A DNA stretch of 64,000 nucleotides. Origin: Xanthobacter autotrophicus Py2 (lineage in GTDB: Bacteria; Pseudomonadota; Alphaproteobacteria; Rhizobiales; Xanthobacteraceae). Positions 8,073-16,442 of the stretch are shown piece by piece; the stretch's first letter is position 1, and each line of letters begins with the position of its first letter. Location: the NCBI GenBank assembly GCA_000017645.1, contig CP000781.1, positions 930,001 to 994,000 of the forward strand. The letters run 5' to 3'. Made by a program: the position numbers and the translations under genes. The notes under the pieces were generated by a model. That model had not been told where the DNA came from. It was given only the letters and a program-made list of their open reading frames with translations, and ran no database searches.

Positions 8073-9098
8073 TCAGTCCACCGTCAGAACGATCTTGCCC
8101 ACGTGGGCGCTCGCATCCATGCGGGCGTGGGCGGCGGCGGCATTGGCCAGCGGGAAGGTCTCGTCCATCACCGGGCGGTATTTTCCCGCCGCGATCAGCG
8201 GAAACACCTGCTCCACGATGGCGGCGGCCAGCGCCGCCTTCTCCGCCACCGGGCGCGAGCGCAGGGTGGAGCCGGTGTGGGTCAGGCGCTTCAGCATGAG
8301 GCGCATGAAGTCGACCTCGGCCTTGGCGCCCTGCTGGAAGGCGATCTGCACGATGCGCCCGTCCTGGGCGGCGGCTTCGTAATTCTTCTGGATGTAGGGG
8401 CCACCAATCATGTCCAGGATCACGTTGGCGCCCTTGCCGCCGGTGAAGCTCTTCACTTCGGCCACGAAATCCTGGGTGCGGTAGTTCACTGCTAGGTCGG
8501 CGCCCAGCGCCACACAGGCGGCGCACTTTTCGTCCGATCCCGCCGTCACCACCACCCGCGCGCCGAAAGCCTTGGCGAGCTGGATGGCCGTGGTGCCGAT
8601 GCCGCTCGACCCGCCGTGCAGCAGCAGCGTCTCGCCCGCCTTCAGCTGGCCGCGCTCGAAGATGTTGCTCCACACGGTAAAGGCGGTTTCCGGCAGGGCC
8701 GCCGCCTCGGCGGCGCTCAGGCCTTCGGGGATCGGCAGGGCCGTGGCCTCGTGCGTCGTGCAATATTGCGCATAGCCGCCGCCGGTGACGAGGGCGCAGA
8801 CCCGGTCGCCCAGCTTGAAGCGGCTCGCGCCTTCGCCGAGGGCCACCACCGTGCCGGCGATCTCCAGGCCCGGAATGTCCGAGGCACCGGGGGGCGGCGG
8901 ATAGAGGCCCTTGCGCTGCATCACGTCCGGCCGGTTGATTCCGGCGGCCTCCACCTTCACCAGGAGTTCGCCGGCGGCGGGGGCGGGGACCGGGCGGTTG
9001 CCTGGCACCAGCACCTCCGGCCCGCCGGGCGCGGAGATGAGGATGGCGGTCATGGTTTCAGGCAGCGGGGCAGGAGATACGGGGGCAGCGGACGACAT
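8073..9098 (-). CDS. NAD(P)H quinone oxidoreductase, zeta-crystallin/PIG3 type
   Basis: Zinc-independent medium-chain dehydrogenase/reductase, 341 residues. The GroES-like part has GINRPDVMQRKGLYPPPPGA and GLEIAGTVVALG. The Rossmann part has LLLHGGSSGIGTTAIQLAKAFGA, which binds the dinucleotide and prefers NADPH in this family. The zinc ligands of alcohol dehydrogenases are absent, as expected for PIG3-like quinone reductases. I start at ATG 9098 because GGAG lies six bases upstream. A longer frame to 9191 would include a 12-bp tandem duplication (9107-9130). A divergent DUF1192 gene follows 250 bp away, a common alphaproteobacterial neighbour. Confidence 0.9.
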   Translation of the reverse strand: MSSAAPVSPAPLPETMTAILISAPGGPEVLVPGNRPVPAPAAGELLVKVEAAGINRPDVMQRKGLYPPPPGASDIPGLEIAGTVVALGEGASRFKLGDRVCALVTGGGYAQYCTTHEATALPIPEGLSAAEAAALPETAFTVWSNIFERGQLKAGETLLLHGGSSGIGTTAIQLAKAFGARVVVTAGSDEKCAACVALGADLAVNYRTQDFVAEVKSFTGGKGANVILDMIGGPYIQKNYEAAAQDGRIVQIAFQQGAKAEVDFMRLMLKRLTHTGSTLRSRPVAEKAALAAAIVEQVFPLIAAGKYRPVMDETFPLANAAAAHARMDASAHVGKIVLTVD

Positions 9099-9348
9099 GG
9101 ACGGCTCCGAAAGGACTTCCGAAAGGACTTGCGGCGCGGCGCCTGAGGCGCAGTGTCTGGCGATGGCGCGAGAGGGGAAACCGGCCGGCACGACCTGACC
9201 GGTGAAATCCGCCTCGCCTCATGGCATTGGGGGCTCTTGCGAGCAGGCCCCTTTTAACCGAAGCGGGGACGGGCAAAATAGGAAATAGGCGGGTCGGACC
9301 TGAAGTCCGTTCCACCACGCGAGGCGACAATAGGGAGGGGCACGCAAG

Positions 9349-9537
9349 ATGCCAATGGATGACGAACTTTTGCCGCTGCCGCGCGAGCCGCTCATCGCGG
9401 CGGATATCTCGCGCCTGTCGGTGGACGAGATCGAGCAGCGCATCGCCGACCTCAAGGCGGAGATCGCGCGCCTGGAGACGGCGCTCACCGCCAAGCTCGC
9501 CTCCCGCGCCGCCGCCGATGCCGCTTTTAAATTATAG
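9349..9537 (+). CDS. DUF1192 small coiled-coil protein
   Basis: A 62-residue cytoplasmic protein. It shows the DUF1192 pattern: an acidic start (MDDELLPLP), LSVDEIEQRIADLKAEIARLE as a single coiled-coil helix, and the conserved end KLASRAAADAAFK. The family has no known function and is almost confined to alphaproteobacteria. A GGGAGGGG ribosome site precedes ATG 9349; ATG 9355 is a possible alternative. It is divergent from the quinone oxidoreductase. Confidence 0.85.
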   Translation: MPMDDELLPLPREPLIAADISRLSVDEIEQRIADLKAEIARLETALTAKLASRAAADAAFKL

Positions 9538-9579
9538 GGGCGCCGGCCCAGAGGGGGCAGGGGTTTTAGATGTCACGCG

Positions 9580-9594
9580 TTAAGGCGGCCTTAA
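9580..9594. promoter_or_regulatory. CtrA-type binding site TTAA-N7-TTAA
   Basis: TTAAGGCGGCCTTAA is an exact match to the alphaproteobacterial cell-cycle regulator CtrA consensus and also a perfect palindrome around its centre. It lies 43 bp after the DUF1192 stop and about 260 bp before the next gene, so it more likely controls what follows (a possible small RNA or the gene at 9856). Confidence 0.55.
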
Positions 9595-9654
9595 TCCCTG
9601 CCTGCCAGACTTCACTTGTCCGCAGCGTTCCTCCCAACACCTGACCGGACATGA

Positions 9655-9706
9655 GAGCGAGTACCGAGACCGAGTATCTGGACCGAGTACCTGGACCGAG
9701 TACCTG
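9655..9706 (+). repeat. Tandem 13-bp repeat, about four units
   Basis: Three near-identical copies of GACCGAGTAYCTG at 9668-9680, 9681-9693 and 9694-9706 follow a degenerate unit at 9655-9667. They lie between the CtrA-type site and the terminator at 9730. The unit length is not a multiple of three, consistent with non-coding DNA. Confidence 0.85.
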
Positions 9707-9729
9707 GCAACTCTCCCTGTCAGACTTCG

Positions 9730-9755
9730 GAGCCGCCGCAAGGCGGCTCTTCTTT
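9730..9755 (+). terminator. Intrinsic terminator with GNRA loop
   Basis: GAGCCGCC, a GCAA tetraloop, GGCGGCTC, then TTCTTT: a perfect 8-bp GC-rich stem with a short T-rich tail on the plus strand. It would end a transcript starting near the CtrA-type site. Confidence 0.75.
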
Positions 9756-9855
9756 GCGTGGGGTGCCCGATATCCCCAGGGCATTTGAGGCCCGGACCCT
9801 TTACGGGCGCCCGCCCGTTCCGCTTGATGCACGCCCTTGTGTGAGGAGCGCTCAA

Positions 9856-10266
9856 GTGCGGGACCGGGACGCGGCGGCATCAGCCGCCATCTTCAACGGA
9901 GGTATGGAGACGCTCGCCTCCGCGCAGGCGCGCCTGTCCTCGACTTCGCTCGACCCCTCCGCCGCCGACGCCTTGCGTCGCCTGGTGCTGGATGCGTCTT
10001 CGGCGCTGCTGATGCTCGACATGCTGGGCGAGGGGGACATGGCGCCCGAGGCTTTCCGCAGCGAAGCCGCGCGGCTTCACCTGGCCCTGCCGACCGGGCT
10101 CGTCGAACGCCTGCCGGCGGCGGCCCGGATCGGGGCGCTGGAACTCGCGACCCTGTGCGGAACGCTCGCCGCGCGGCTTCAGGCCGCGGCCATGCCGGCT
10201 ACCGGTGCATCACGCAACGCAAAAAGCCGCGACGGCGGCACAACCGCCCGCGGCTTCAGCTGGTGA
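9856..10266 (+). CDS. Hypothetical helical protein, 136 residues
   Basis: I choose GTG 9856 because GAGGAG lies seven bases upstream; ATG 9904 is a shorter option, and the frame also opens further upstream through the terminator region, which is unlikely to be coding. The protein is Ala/Leu-rich and helical (DALRRLVLDASSALLMLDML, PAAARIGALELATLCGTLAA), soluble, and unlike any family I know. Its last ~15 codons run through the minus-strand rpmE terminator. The CtrA-type site 260 bp upstream hints at cell-cycle control. Confidence 0.55.
   Translation: MRDRDAAASAAIFNGGMETLASAQARLSSTSLDPSAADALRRLVLDASSALLMLDMLGEGDMAPEAFRSEAARLHLALPTGLVERLPAAARIGALELATLCGTLAARLQAAAMPATGASRNAKSRDGGTTARGFSW
10221..10256 (-). 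terminator. Intrinsic terminator of rpmE
   Basis: Read on the minus strand: AAGCCGCGGGCGG, a short loop, CCGCCGTCGCGGCTT, then TTT. This is a long GC stem with a T-run, 120 bp after the rpmE stop. It overlaps the 3' end of the plus-strand hypothetical gene. Confidence 0.75.
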
Positions 10267-10376
10267 CGCGCTCAAGCTGAACGGCGAAGGGGATGCCCCT
10301 GCGCCAGCACGGCAAAGCCGCCACGTCAGGCCCTGCGACGCAGATACGCAGGGCCGGATGCCGCGGCGGGGGCCGA

Positions 10377-10601
10377 TCAGCCCTTGAGAAGGGCGCCGAA
10401 CTTGCTCTTGAAGCGGGAAACGCGGCCGCCGCGGTCCATCAGCTGCTGGGTGCCGCCGGTCCACGCGGGATGGGTGCGCGGGTCGATATCGAGCTGAAGG
10501 GTGTCACCCTCCTTGCCGTAGGTCGACCGGGTCGTGTACTCGGAACCGTCCGTCATCACCACCTTGATGAAGTGGTAATCGGGGTGGATGTCGCTCTTCA
10601 T
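10377..10601 (-). CDS. rpmE: 50S ribosomal protein L31
   Basis: A 74-residue large-subunit protein. It starts [19 protein letters not shown], has [16 protein letters not shown] and [13 protein letters not shown], and ends with the basic VSRFKSKFG, all typical of L31. The zinc-binding cysteines of the C+ form are absent, so this is the zinc-independent type. It is transcribed alone, divergent from the ABC exporter, with its own terminator downstream. Confidence 0.96.
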   Translation of the reverse strand: MKSDIHPDYHFIKVVMTDGSEYTTRSTYGKEGDTLQLDIDPRTHPAWTGGTQQLMDRGGRVSRFKSKFGALLKG

Positions 10602-10691
10602 TGGTTCAATCCTTTATCGCCACGCCGACGCCCTCCCGGGTCCGGCAGCGTCAATTTCGGTTCCTGACGGAAGTGGCGGGTCTATAACCGA

Positions 10692-12509
10692 GTGCATGCT
10701 TTGACACAAGCCGACACCTCAACTGCCCCCAACAACGACGCCTCCGAGGGCTCCCGGCGCCGCAAGGCCAACCTGAAGCCGCTGCGAGGCCTTGCCCCCT
10801 ACCTGTCGCGCTATCGCGGCCGGGTCGCGGCGGCGCTGGTCGCCATCCTGGTGGCGGCGCTGGCGACGCTGGCGCTGCCGCTGGCGGTGCGGCGCATGAT
10901 CGATTTCGGCTTCGCGGCCGACCATGCGGCCCTGGTGGATCGCTATTTCGCGGTGCTGGTGGCGGTGGCGGCGGTGCTCGCCGCCGCCTCCGCCGCCCGC
11001 TACTACCTTGTGACCACGCTCGGCGAGCGGGTGGTGTCGGACCTGCGCACCGCCGTCTTCGCCCGCCTGGTGACGCTGGACGGCGCCTTCTACGACACCG
11101 CCCGCTCCGGCGAGCTGACCTCGCGCCTTACGGCGGACACCACCCAGCTGAAGTCGGCGGTGGGCGCCTCGGCCTCCACCGCCTTGCGCAACCTGGTGCT
11201 GTGCGTGGGCGGCATCGCCATGATGGTGGTGACCAGCCCGCGCCTGTCGGCCCTGGTGCTGGTGGCCATCCCGGTCATCGTACTGCCGTTGGTGGCGTCC
11301 GGCCGCAAGGTGCGCCGGCGCACCCGCCATGCCCAGGACACGCTGGCCGACGCCTCGGCCTATGCCGCCGAGGCCCTCAACGGCATGCGCGCGCTGCAAT
11401 CCTCCAGCGCGGAAGGCGCTGCGCGGGCGCGCTTCGACGGGGCGGTGGAAGAGGCCTTCACCGCCGCACAGGACGCGACGCGGGCGCGGGCCTGGCTCAC
11501 CGGCGTCGCCATCTTCCTCGTCACCGCCAGCATCGTGGCGGTGCTGTGGGCGGGCGCCCAATCGGTGCTCGGCGGTACCATGAGCTCGGGGGCGCTGAGC
11601 CAGTTCGTGCTCTATGCGGTGCTGGCCGCCGCCTCGCTGGGCAATCTGTCCGAGACCTGGGGCGAGGTTTCCGCCGCGGCCGGCGCCGCCGAGCGCATCG
11701 GTGAACTGCTGAAGGTGGAGCCCCAGGTGCGCACCCCGGCCCAGCCAGTTGCGCTGCCGGCGCGTCTTTCCGGCGCCATAAGGTTCGACGAGGTGTCCTT
11801 CGCCTATCCCACGCGGGCCGACGACAATGCCCTGCATGCCGTCTCCTTTACCGTGCGGCCCGGCGAGCGGGTGGCGCTGGTGGGGCCGTCGGGGGCGGGC
11901 AAGAGCACGGTGTTCCAGCTGCTGGAGCGCTTCTACGATCCGCAGGCGGGGCGCATCCTGCTGGACGAGATCGACATCGGCACCGCCGATCCGGTGGACG
12001 TGCGCCGGCAGATCGCGCTGGTGCCGCAGGAGGTCGCCATCTTTGCCGACACCGTGCGCGCCAACATCCGCCTGGGCCGGCCCGACGCCACCGACGCCGA
12101 GGTTGAGGCCGCAGGCCAGGCGGCGGCGGTGGACGAGTTCGTGGCGCGCCTGCCGCAGGGCTGGGACACGCTGGTGGGCGAACGCGGGGTGACCCTCTCC
12201 GGCGGCCAGCGCCAGCGCATCGTCATCGCCCGCGCTATCCTGCGGGCCGCCCCCATCCTGTTGCTCGACGAGGCCACCAGCGCGCTCGATGCGGAAAGCG
12301 AGACCCTGGTGCAGACCGCGCTCGAGCGCTCCATGGAGGGGCGCACCACGCTCGTCATCGCCCACCGCCTCGCCACCGTGCTGGAAGCCGACCGGATCCT
12401 GGTGATGGAGGCCGGCCGCGTGGTGGACGAGGGCACCCACGCCGAACTGGTGGCCAAGGGCGGCCTCTACGCCCGCCTCGCCCAGCTCCAGTTCAACGCG
12501 GCGGCTTAA
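10692..12509 (+). CDS. ABC exporter half-transporter (MsbA/LmrA-like)
   Basis: A fused permease-ATPase of 605 residues that should act as a homodimer in the inner membrane. An N-terminal six-helix exporter domain spans about residues 40-320 (first helix VAAALVAILVAALATLALPL). The nucleotide-binding domain has Walker A GPSGAGKST, Q-loop VPQEVAIFADTVRANI, signature LSGGQRQR, Walker B ILLLDEATSALD and H-loop IAHRL. GTG 10692 is the best start in frame. It lies alone, divergent from rpmE. Lipid or drug export is expected of the family; the substrate is not deducible. Confidence 0.92.
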   Translation: MHALTQADTSTAPNNDASEGSRRRKANLKPLRGLAPYLSRYRGRVAAALVAILVAALATLALPLAVRRMIDFGFAADHAALVDRYFAVLVAVAAVLAAASAARYYLVTTLGERVVSDLRTAVFARLVTLDGAFYDTARSGELTSRLTADTTQLKSAVGASASTALRNLVLCVGGIAMMVVTSPRLSALVLVAIPVIVLPLVASGRKVRRRTRHAQDTLADASAYAAEALNGMRALQSSSAEGAARARFDGAVEEAFTAAQDATRARAWLTGVAIFLVTASIVAVLWAGAQSVLGGTMSSGALSQFVLYAVLAAASLGNLSETWGEVSAAAGAAERIGELLKVEPQVRTPAQPVALPARLSGAIRFDEVSFAYPTRADDNALHAVSFTVRPGERVALVGPSGAGKSTVFQLLERFYDPQAGRILLDEIDIGTADPVDVRRQIALVPQEVAIFADTVRANIRLGRPDATDAEVEAAGQAAAVDEFVARLPQGWDTLVGERGVTLSGGQRQRIVIARAILRAAPILLLDEATSALDAESETLVQTALERSMEGRTTLVIAHRLATVLEADRILVMEAGRVVDEGTHAELVAKGGLYARLAQLQFNAAA

Positions 12510-12511
12510 TT

Positions 12512-12546
12512 CCAACGGCCGTTGAGCTTGGCTCAATGGCCGTTGG
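12512..12546. terminator. Long hairpin between convergent genes
   Basis: A 16-bp stem (12512-12527 with 12531-12546, one G-U pair) closes a 3-nt TTG loop, two bases after the ABC exporter stop. It faces the end of the acetyltransferase gene and may terminate both directions, although no long T-run follows. Confidence 0.55.
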
Positions 12547-12609
12547 TTGAAGCCCGCGCGGCGTTTGAGCGTCACCCTCTCGGCATCGGTCAAAACCGAG
12601 GCCGTCGGT

Positions 12610-13089
12610 CTAAAGCCCGCGTGTCGCCTGGGCGGTATCCTCCCCGCGCCATTCCATGCGGAAAGTGCGGCGGCCAGACATGGGGTTCTCGCCCTCGGCG
12701 ACGACGGCGAGCCCCATCTTCTGGTAGAAACGCACCGCGCGGGGATTGTCCTGGTTCACGTCGAGGGCGACGACGGCCGGGGAGATGCGCCGCGCCTCGT
12801 CCATCAGCGCCTCCGCCGCGCCCTGTCCCCAGACGCGCGGGGCGACCGCCAGCTGGTCGAGATATCCGGTGCCGGGGTGGATGACCACGAAGCCGGCCAC
12901 CGCCCCCGCCCCGTCCAGCGCGACCCGAATCAGCGCACCGCCTGCGGTGAGGGTATCGAGATGGCTTTCAAGCCACGGCCGGCGGGCCTCGAAATCGATC
13001 TCCGGCAGGGTCTTCGCCCAGCTCTCCACCCACAGCTGCGCCATGGCAGGACGATGGGCGGGCAGGGCAGGGACGAGGGTATAGGGCAT
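12610..13089 (-). CDS. GNAT family N-acetyltransferase
   Basis: Acetyl-CoA-dependent acetyltransferase, 159 residues from ATG 13089. Motif A is LDQLAVAPRVWGQGAAEALM, with the acetyl-CoA pyrophosphate loop in RVWGQGAA. LDVNQDNPRAVRFYQKMGL forms the C-terminal motif B with the usual NxxAxxFYxxxGF pattern. An in-frame start at 13227 would add 46 residues without family resemblance. The substrate is unknown. The gene is convergent with the ABC exporter. Confidence 0.85.
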   Translation of the reverse strand: MPYTLVPALPAHRPAMAQLWVESWAKTLPEIDFEARRPWLESHLDTLTAGGALIRVALDGAGAVAGFVVIHPGTGYLDQLAVAPRVWGQGAAEALMDEARRISPAVVALDVNQDNPRAVRFYQKMGLAVVAEGENPMSGRRTFRMEWRGEDTAQATRGL

Positions 13090-13257
13090 GGGAATGTCAC
13101 GTCTTGGCTTCAGACGACGGGATGGCTCGTGCGGATCCAACTTCTTCGCCGTCAAATCCGGGCATCCAACCTGAACCAGAGGGATTGCCGGGCACTTAAC
13201 GTCTCTTGAGCCGCGCTGCTGGTCCATTCCCGCAGGAATTCAGAGACGACCGTAGCC

Positions 13258-14280
13258 TCACCGCTCCGTCAGCTTCAGCTCGATGCGGCGGTTGCGGGCG
13301 CGGGCCTCGTCGGAGGCGGCGGGATCGATGGGCTGGTATTCGCCGAAACCGGCGGCGATCAGGTGCTGCGGGCTCACCCCCTTGGAAATGAGGTACTGAA
13401 CCACCGCGATGGCCCGCGCCGCCGACAGCTCCCAGTTGGACGGGAACTGGGGCGTGGCGATGGGCCGGTTGTCGGTATGCCCATCGATGCGCAGGGCCCA
13501 GGAGATGTCCGGGGGGATGGATTTCTCCAGATCGAGGATGGCGCCCGCCAGCTTGTCCAGTTCCGCCAGCGCCTCGGGGCGGGGCGTGGCGGAGCCGCGG
13601 TCGAAAAATACCTCCGACTGGAACACGAAGCGGTCACCCACCACCCGCACGTCCGGCCGGTTGCCGAGGATGTCGCGCAGGCGGCCGAAGAATTCCGAGC
13701 GGAAGCGCGTCAGCTCCTGCACCCTTTGGGCCAGTGCCACGTTGAGCCGGCGGCCGAGGTCGGTGATCTTGGTCTGGCTCTCGGCATCGCGCTTCTCGGC
13801 GACATTGAGGGCCTCTTCCAGCGCCGCCATCTGCCGGCGCAGGGCGGAAATCTGCTGGTTGAGCAGCTCGATCTGGGCGACGGCGCGGGCCGCCACGTCC
13901 TTCTGCAGGTCCACCTCGCGGGCAAGCGCCCGGGTGCGGCCCTCGTCGGAGGTCGGCGCCGGGGCGGCAGAAAGCTGGCTCTTGAGGCGGTCGCGCTCGG
14001 TTTCGGTGGCCTCCAGCGAGGCGCGCAGGGTGGCCAGCTCCCCGTCCGTGGTCTGGCCGGTGGCGCGTTCCAGCGACAGCAGCTCCGTGAGCTGGCGGAT
14101 CTGCGCCTGCAGGCGCTGCATCACATTGTCCTTGCCCGACATCTCCTGGGTCAGGAAGAACTGGGTGAGCATGAAGACGGACAAAAGGAAGATGAACACC
14201 AGCAGCAGCGTGGACAGGGCGTCCACGAAGCCGGGCCAGTAGTCGATGTGGCGGTCGCGGCCGCGTCTGCCCAGGGCCAT
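13258..14280 (-). CDS. OmpA/MotB-like peptidoglycan-binding membrane protein
   Basis: 340 residues: a short cytoplasmic N-terminus, one membrane helix (about residues 18-42, WPGFVDALSTLLLVFIFLLS), a long periplasmic coiled coil (about 50-200), and a C-terminal OmpA-like domain. The OmpA signatures are IDGHTDNRPIA and LSAARAIAVVQYLISKGV. The helix carries an Asp (FVDAL), as in MotB proteins, where it belongs to the proton path. It lies 38 bp after the MotA/TolQ-like gene, so the two likely form a proton-driven stator-like complex anchored to peptidoglycan. No flagellar genes are nearby. Confidence 0.85.
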   Translation of the reverse strand: MALGRRGRDRHIDYWPGFVDALSTLLLVFIFLLSVFMLTQFFLTQEMSGKDNVMQRLQAQIRQLTELLSLERATGQTTDGELATLRASLEATETERDRLKSQLSAAPAPTSDEGRTRALAREVDLQKDVAARAVAQIELLNQQISALRRQMAALEEALNVAEKRDAESQTKITDLGRRLNVALAQRVQELTRFRSEFFGRLRDILGNRPDVRVVGDRFVFQSEVFFDRGSATPRPEALAELDKLAGAILDLEKSIPPDISWALRIDGHTDNRPIATPQFPSNWELSAARAIAVVQYLISKGVSPQHLIAAGFGEYQPIDPAASDEARARNRRIELKLTER

Positions 14281-14318
14281 GGCTCAGCTCCCGCTCAAGG
14301 GTTGGTCCCGGCGTCCGG

Positions 14319-15398
14319 TCATGCCTTGCCCCGTCCGGAGGTCTCGTCCTCCAGCCGGCGGACGAGGCGCTTCAGCTCCTCCTGCTGGGCGCTCTGCGCC
14401 TCGATCATCTGCTTCAGCAGGGCCTGCTCCGAGCGCATGTGGGTGACGAGACCCTGAAGGCTCTCGGCAAGCTGGGACATGGCGGTGGTGACCCGCTGGG
14501 AGCCTGCTTCCGTCATGGTCTTCTCCAGCCGGCCCATGGCGGAGACCAGGGGTGCGGTGTCGAACGCCGGCTGGGGCGGCGGGAGGGCGAGGGGCGGGCT
14601 TGAGGGAACAGGCTGCGCCGTCGCCGAGAGGCGCGCCGGCTCGCGCTCGGCGCCGAAGCCGCGCTCGCGGGGGGGCTCATCGAGGTCGCGCACGGTGGTG
14701 GAGAGCCAGTCTTCCAGATCGGTATAGAAACGGGTCTGCGCCTGCCCCGCCTGGAGGTCGAGGAAGCCCAGCACCAGCGAGCCCGACAGGCCGAACAGGG
14801 AGGACGAGAACGCCGTGCCCATGCCGCCGAGCGGGGCGGCCAGGCCGGTCTTCATATCCTCGAAGATGGAGCCGGCATCCGGCCCTACCTGCAGCGAGCT
14901 GATGACCGTGCCGATGGAAGACACGGTTTCCAGCAATCCCCAGAAGGTGCCGAGCAGGCCGAGGAACACCAGAAGACCGGTGAGGTAACGCCCCATGTCC
15001 CGGCTCTCGTCGAGGCGGGTGCCGATGGAATCCAGGATCGACCGCATGGTGACCTGGGAAATGGACATCCGCCCTACCCGGTCGCCCAAAAGCGCCGCCA
15101 TGGGCGCGAGCAAGGTGGGCGGGCGCGCCACCGCCAGCCCCGGGTCGGAGAGGCGGAAGGAATTCACCCACTCCACCTCGGGAAACAGCCGCGCCACCTG
15201 TCGGATGGCGAGGATGATGCCGACCGCGAGCACCCCGAAGATGACGCCGTTGAGGCCCGGATTGTTGAGGAAGGCGGCCAGGATCTGCCGGTGCAGCACG
15301 GCGGCGAGCGCCGCGCACAGGGCCAGGAACACGATCATCCGCACCAGGAAGATTTGGGGGGACGATACCTTGATGAAAGGATCGACGACGCGCGCCAT
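14319..15398 (-). CDS. MotA/TolQ/ExbB-like membrane protein
   Basis: 359 residues from ATG 15398, which has GAGGAA five bases upstream. Hydrophobic segments lie near residues 15-35, 48-65, 140-160 and 190-210. The conserved block YLTGLLVFLGLLGTFWGLLE, then GLAAPLGGMGTAFSSSLFGLSGSL, matches the MotA/TolQ/ExbB proton-channel domain. The C-terminal third is Pro-rich, then coiled coil (LLKQMIEAQSAQQEELKRL). It is the partner of the OmpA/MotB-like gene downstream. The pair resembles non-flagellar, biopolymer-transport-like stators found widely in alphaproteobacteria; its physiological role is unknown. Confidence 0.85.
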   Translation of the reverse strand: MARVVDPFIKVSSPQIFLVRMIVFLALCAALAAVLHRQILAAFLNNPGLNGVIFGVLAVGIILAIRQVARLFPEVEWVNSFRLSDPGLAVARPPTLLAPMAALLGDRVGRMSISQVTMRSILDSIGTRLDESRDMGRYLTGLLVFLGLLGTFWGLLETVSSIGTVISSLQVGPDAGSIFEDMKTGLAAPLGGMGTAFSSSLFGLSGSLVLGFLDLQAGQAQTRFYTDLEDWLSTTVRDLDEPPRERGFGAEREPARLSATAQPVPSSPPLALPPPQPAFDTAPLVSAMGRLEKTMTEAGSQRVTTAMSQLAESLQGLVTHMRSEQALLKQMIEAQSAQQEELKRLVRRLEDETSGRGKA

Positions 15399-15525
15399 GA
15401 AGGTTCCTCGAAAGCAAGGGTCCTCGAGCGGAAGGGGCATCGAGCGGAAGATCCGGCCCGGTCCTGATAGCAGATTGCGGTGAGTCTGGCTCACCCCAAT
15501 CCGGTTCCGGCGGTGCGGTGCCCGA

Positions 15526-16173
15526 CTATGGCACAGCGCCGGTGCCGGGCGAAACCGTCATCACCTTACGGAAAACCAGTGACAGGTTGTTGGACGGCAT
15601 CTCGACCACCCGCGCGAGGGCGAGGCCGTTTTTCGCCGCGCAGGCGGCCACGTCGTGAAGGTGGCGCAGGCCGAAGCGCGGGTCCTGCCGCTTCAGGTCG
15701 GCGTCGAAGGCCACATTGCTGGGGGCGGTGGGGACGCCATCCTGCAGGTAAGCGCCATAGGCGAACAGCACGCCGTCCGGCGGCAAGCGGGCACCGGCGC
15801 CGCGCATGAGCCCTTCGGTCGCCTCCCACGGGCTGATGTGGATCATGTTGACGCAGACCACCGCATCGACCTTGCCCACCGGCCAGTCCGCAGCGGCGGC
15901 ATCCAGCGCGAGGGGCGCTCGGACGTTGGCAAGGCCTTCCGCAGCGGTCCAGGCAGCGATGGAGGCCCGCGCCTCGGGGGAGGGGTCGGAGGGTTGCCAG
16001 GTGATATGCGGCATCTTTCGGGCGAAATACACCGCGTGCTCGCCGGTGCCGCTGGCGATCTCCAGCACCAGCCCGGTCGCGGGCAGAAGCTGGAGCAGCT
16101 GGGCGGCGATGGGCTCGCGGTTGCGCGCGACCGCCGGGGCGGAACGGCGCGCGTCGGGGGACGGATCGGGCAC
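15526..16173 (-). CDS. DUF938 SAM-dependent methyltransferase
   Basis: A predicted class I methyltransferase of 215 residues. It has the DUF938 start DARRSAPAVARNREPIAAQL, the SAM motif VLEIASGTGEHAVYFA and the conserved VDAVVCVNMIHISPWEAT. I choose GTG 16173 because GGAG lies ten bases upstream and the length then fits the family. The frame remains open to 16422, but the extra residues are Pro/Arg-rich and lie in the promoter region of the divergent moxR operon. The substrate is not known. Confidence 0.82.
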   Translation of the reverse strand: MPDPSPDARRSAPAVARNREPIAAQLLQLLPATGLVLEIASGTGEHAVYFARKMPHITWQPSDPSPEARASIAAWTAAEGLANVRAPLALDAAAADWPVGKVDAVVCVNMIHISPWEATEGLMRGAGARLPPDGVLFAYGAYLQDGVPTAPSNVAFDADLKRQDPRFGLRHLHDVAACAAKNGLALARVVEMPSNNLSLVFRKVMTVSPGTGAVP

Positions 16174-16442
16174 GGGTCGGGTTCTCCGCTGCGTCAGGGC
16201 GCCCGGGGCCGATGGGGCAGGGGGGCGGGAGGCGCCATCTTGGCCGGTGGGGCTGCGGGGCTCAACCGTTCCCCATGCCTCCATCCGCCGCAGCGGCACG
16301 GGGCGCATCTTCGGCGTCCGGCCGGCCCGGGACTTGGCCTGGGGCGCCGCGAGCTTGAAAAATGACTGCGAGATAATGTGCGATCGCGCATCCGCGGCGA
16401 TATAAGGATCCAAAGCCAGCACGAGACCGGAACCCTTCTTTC

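Larger units (their letters stand above)
9600..9755 (+). ncRNA. Candidate small RNA or transcribed leader
   Basis: The interval has no coding potential I trust. It runs from just after the CtrA-type site to a strong intrinsic terminator, and contains tandem 13-bp repeats in its middle. A transcript of roughly 100-150 nt starting near 9610-9640 and ending at about 9755 would fit a CtrA-controlled small RNA. Alternatively, it is the 5' leader of the gene at 9856, with the terminator acting as an attenuator. No family is recognised. Confidence 0.35.

Noticed and set aside
9107..9130. 12-bp tandem duplication CCGAAAGGACTT as part of the quinone oxidoreductase gene
   Set aside because: It is a real duplication, but it lies upstream of the preferred start (9098) and probably only affects the leader.
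9655..9706. CRISPR-like array
   Set aside because: The units are directly adjacent 13-mers without spacers, and no cas genes are in the window.
10719..12593. 624-codon minus-strand frame opposite the ABC exporter
   Set aside because: The composition is His/Gly/Gln/Arg low complexity, and the plus-strand gene has all ABC motifs.
16174..16422. Longer DUF938 protein starting at 16422
   Set aside because: The added 83 residues are Pro/Arg-rich and occupy the promoter of the divergent moxR operon; the family core begins after GTG 16173.
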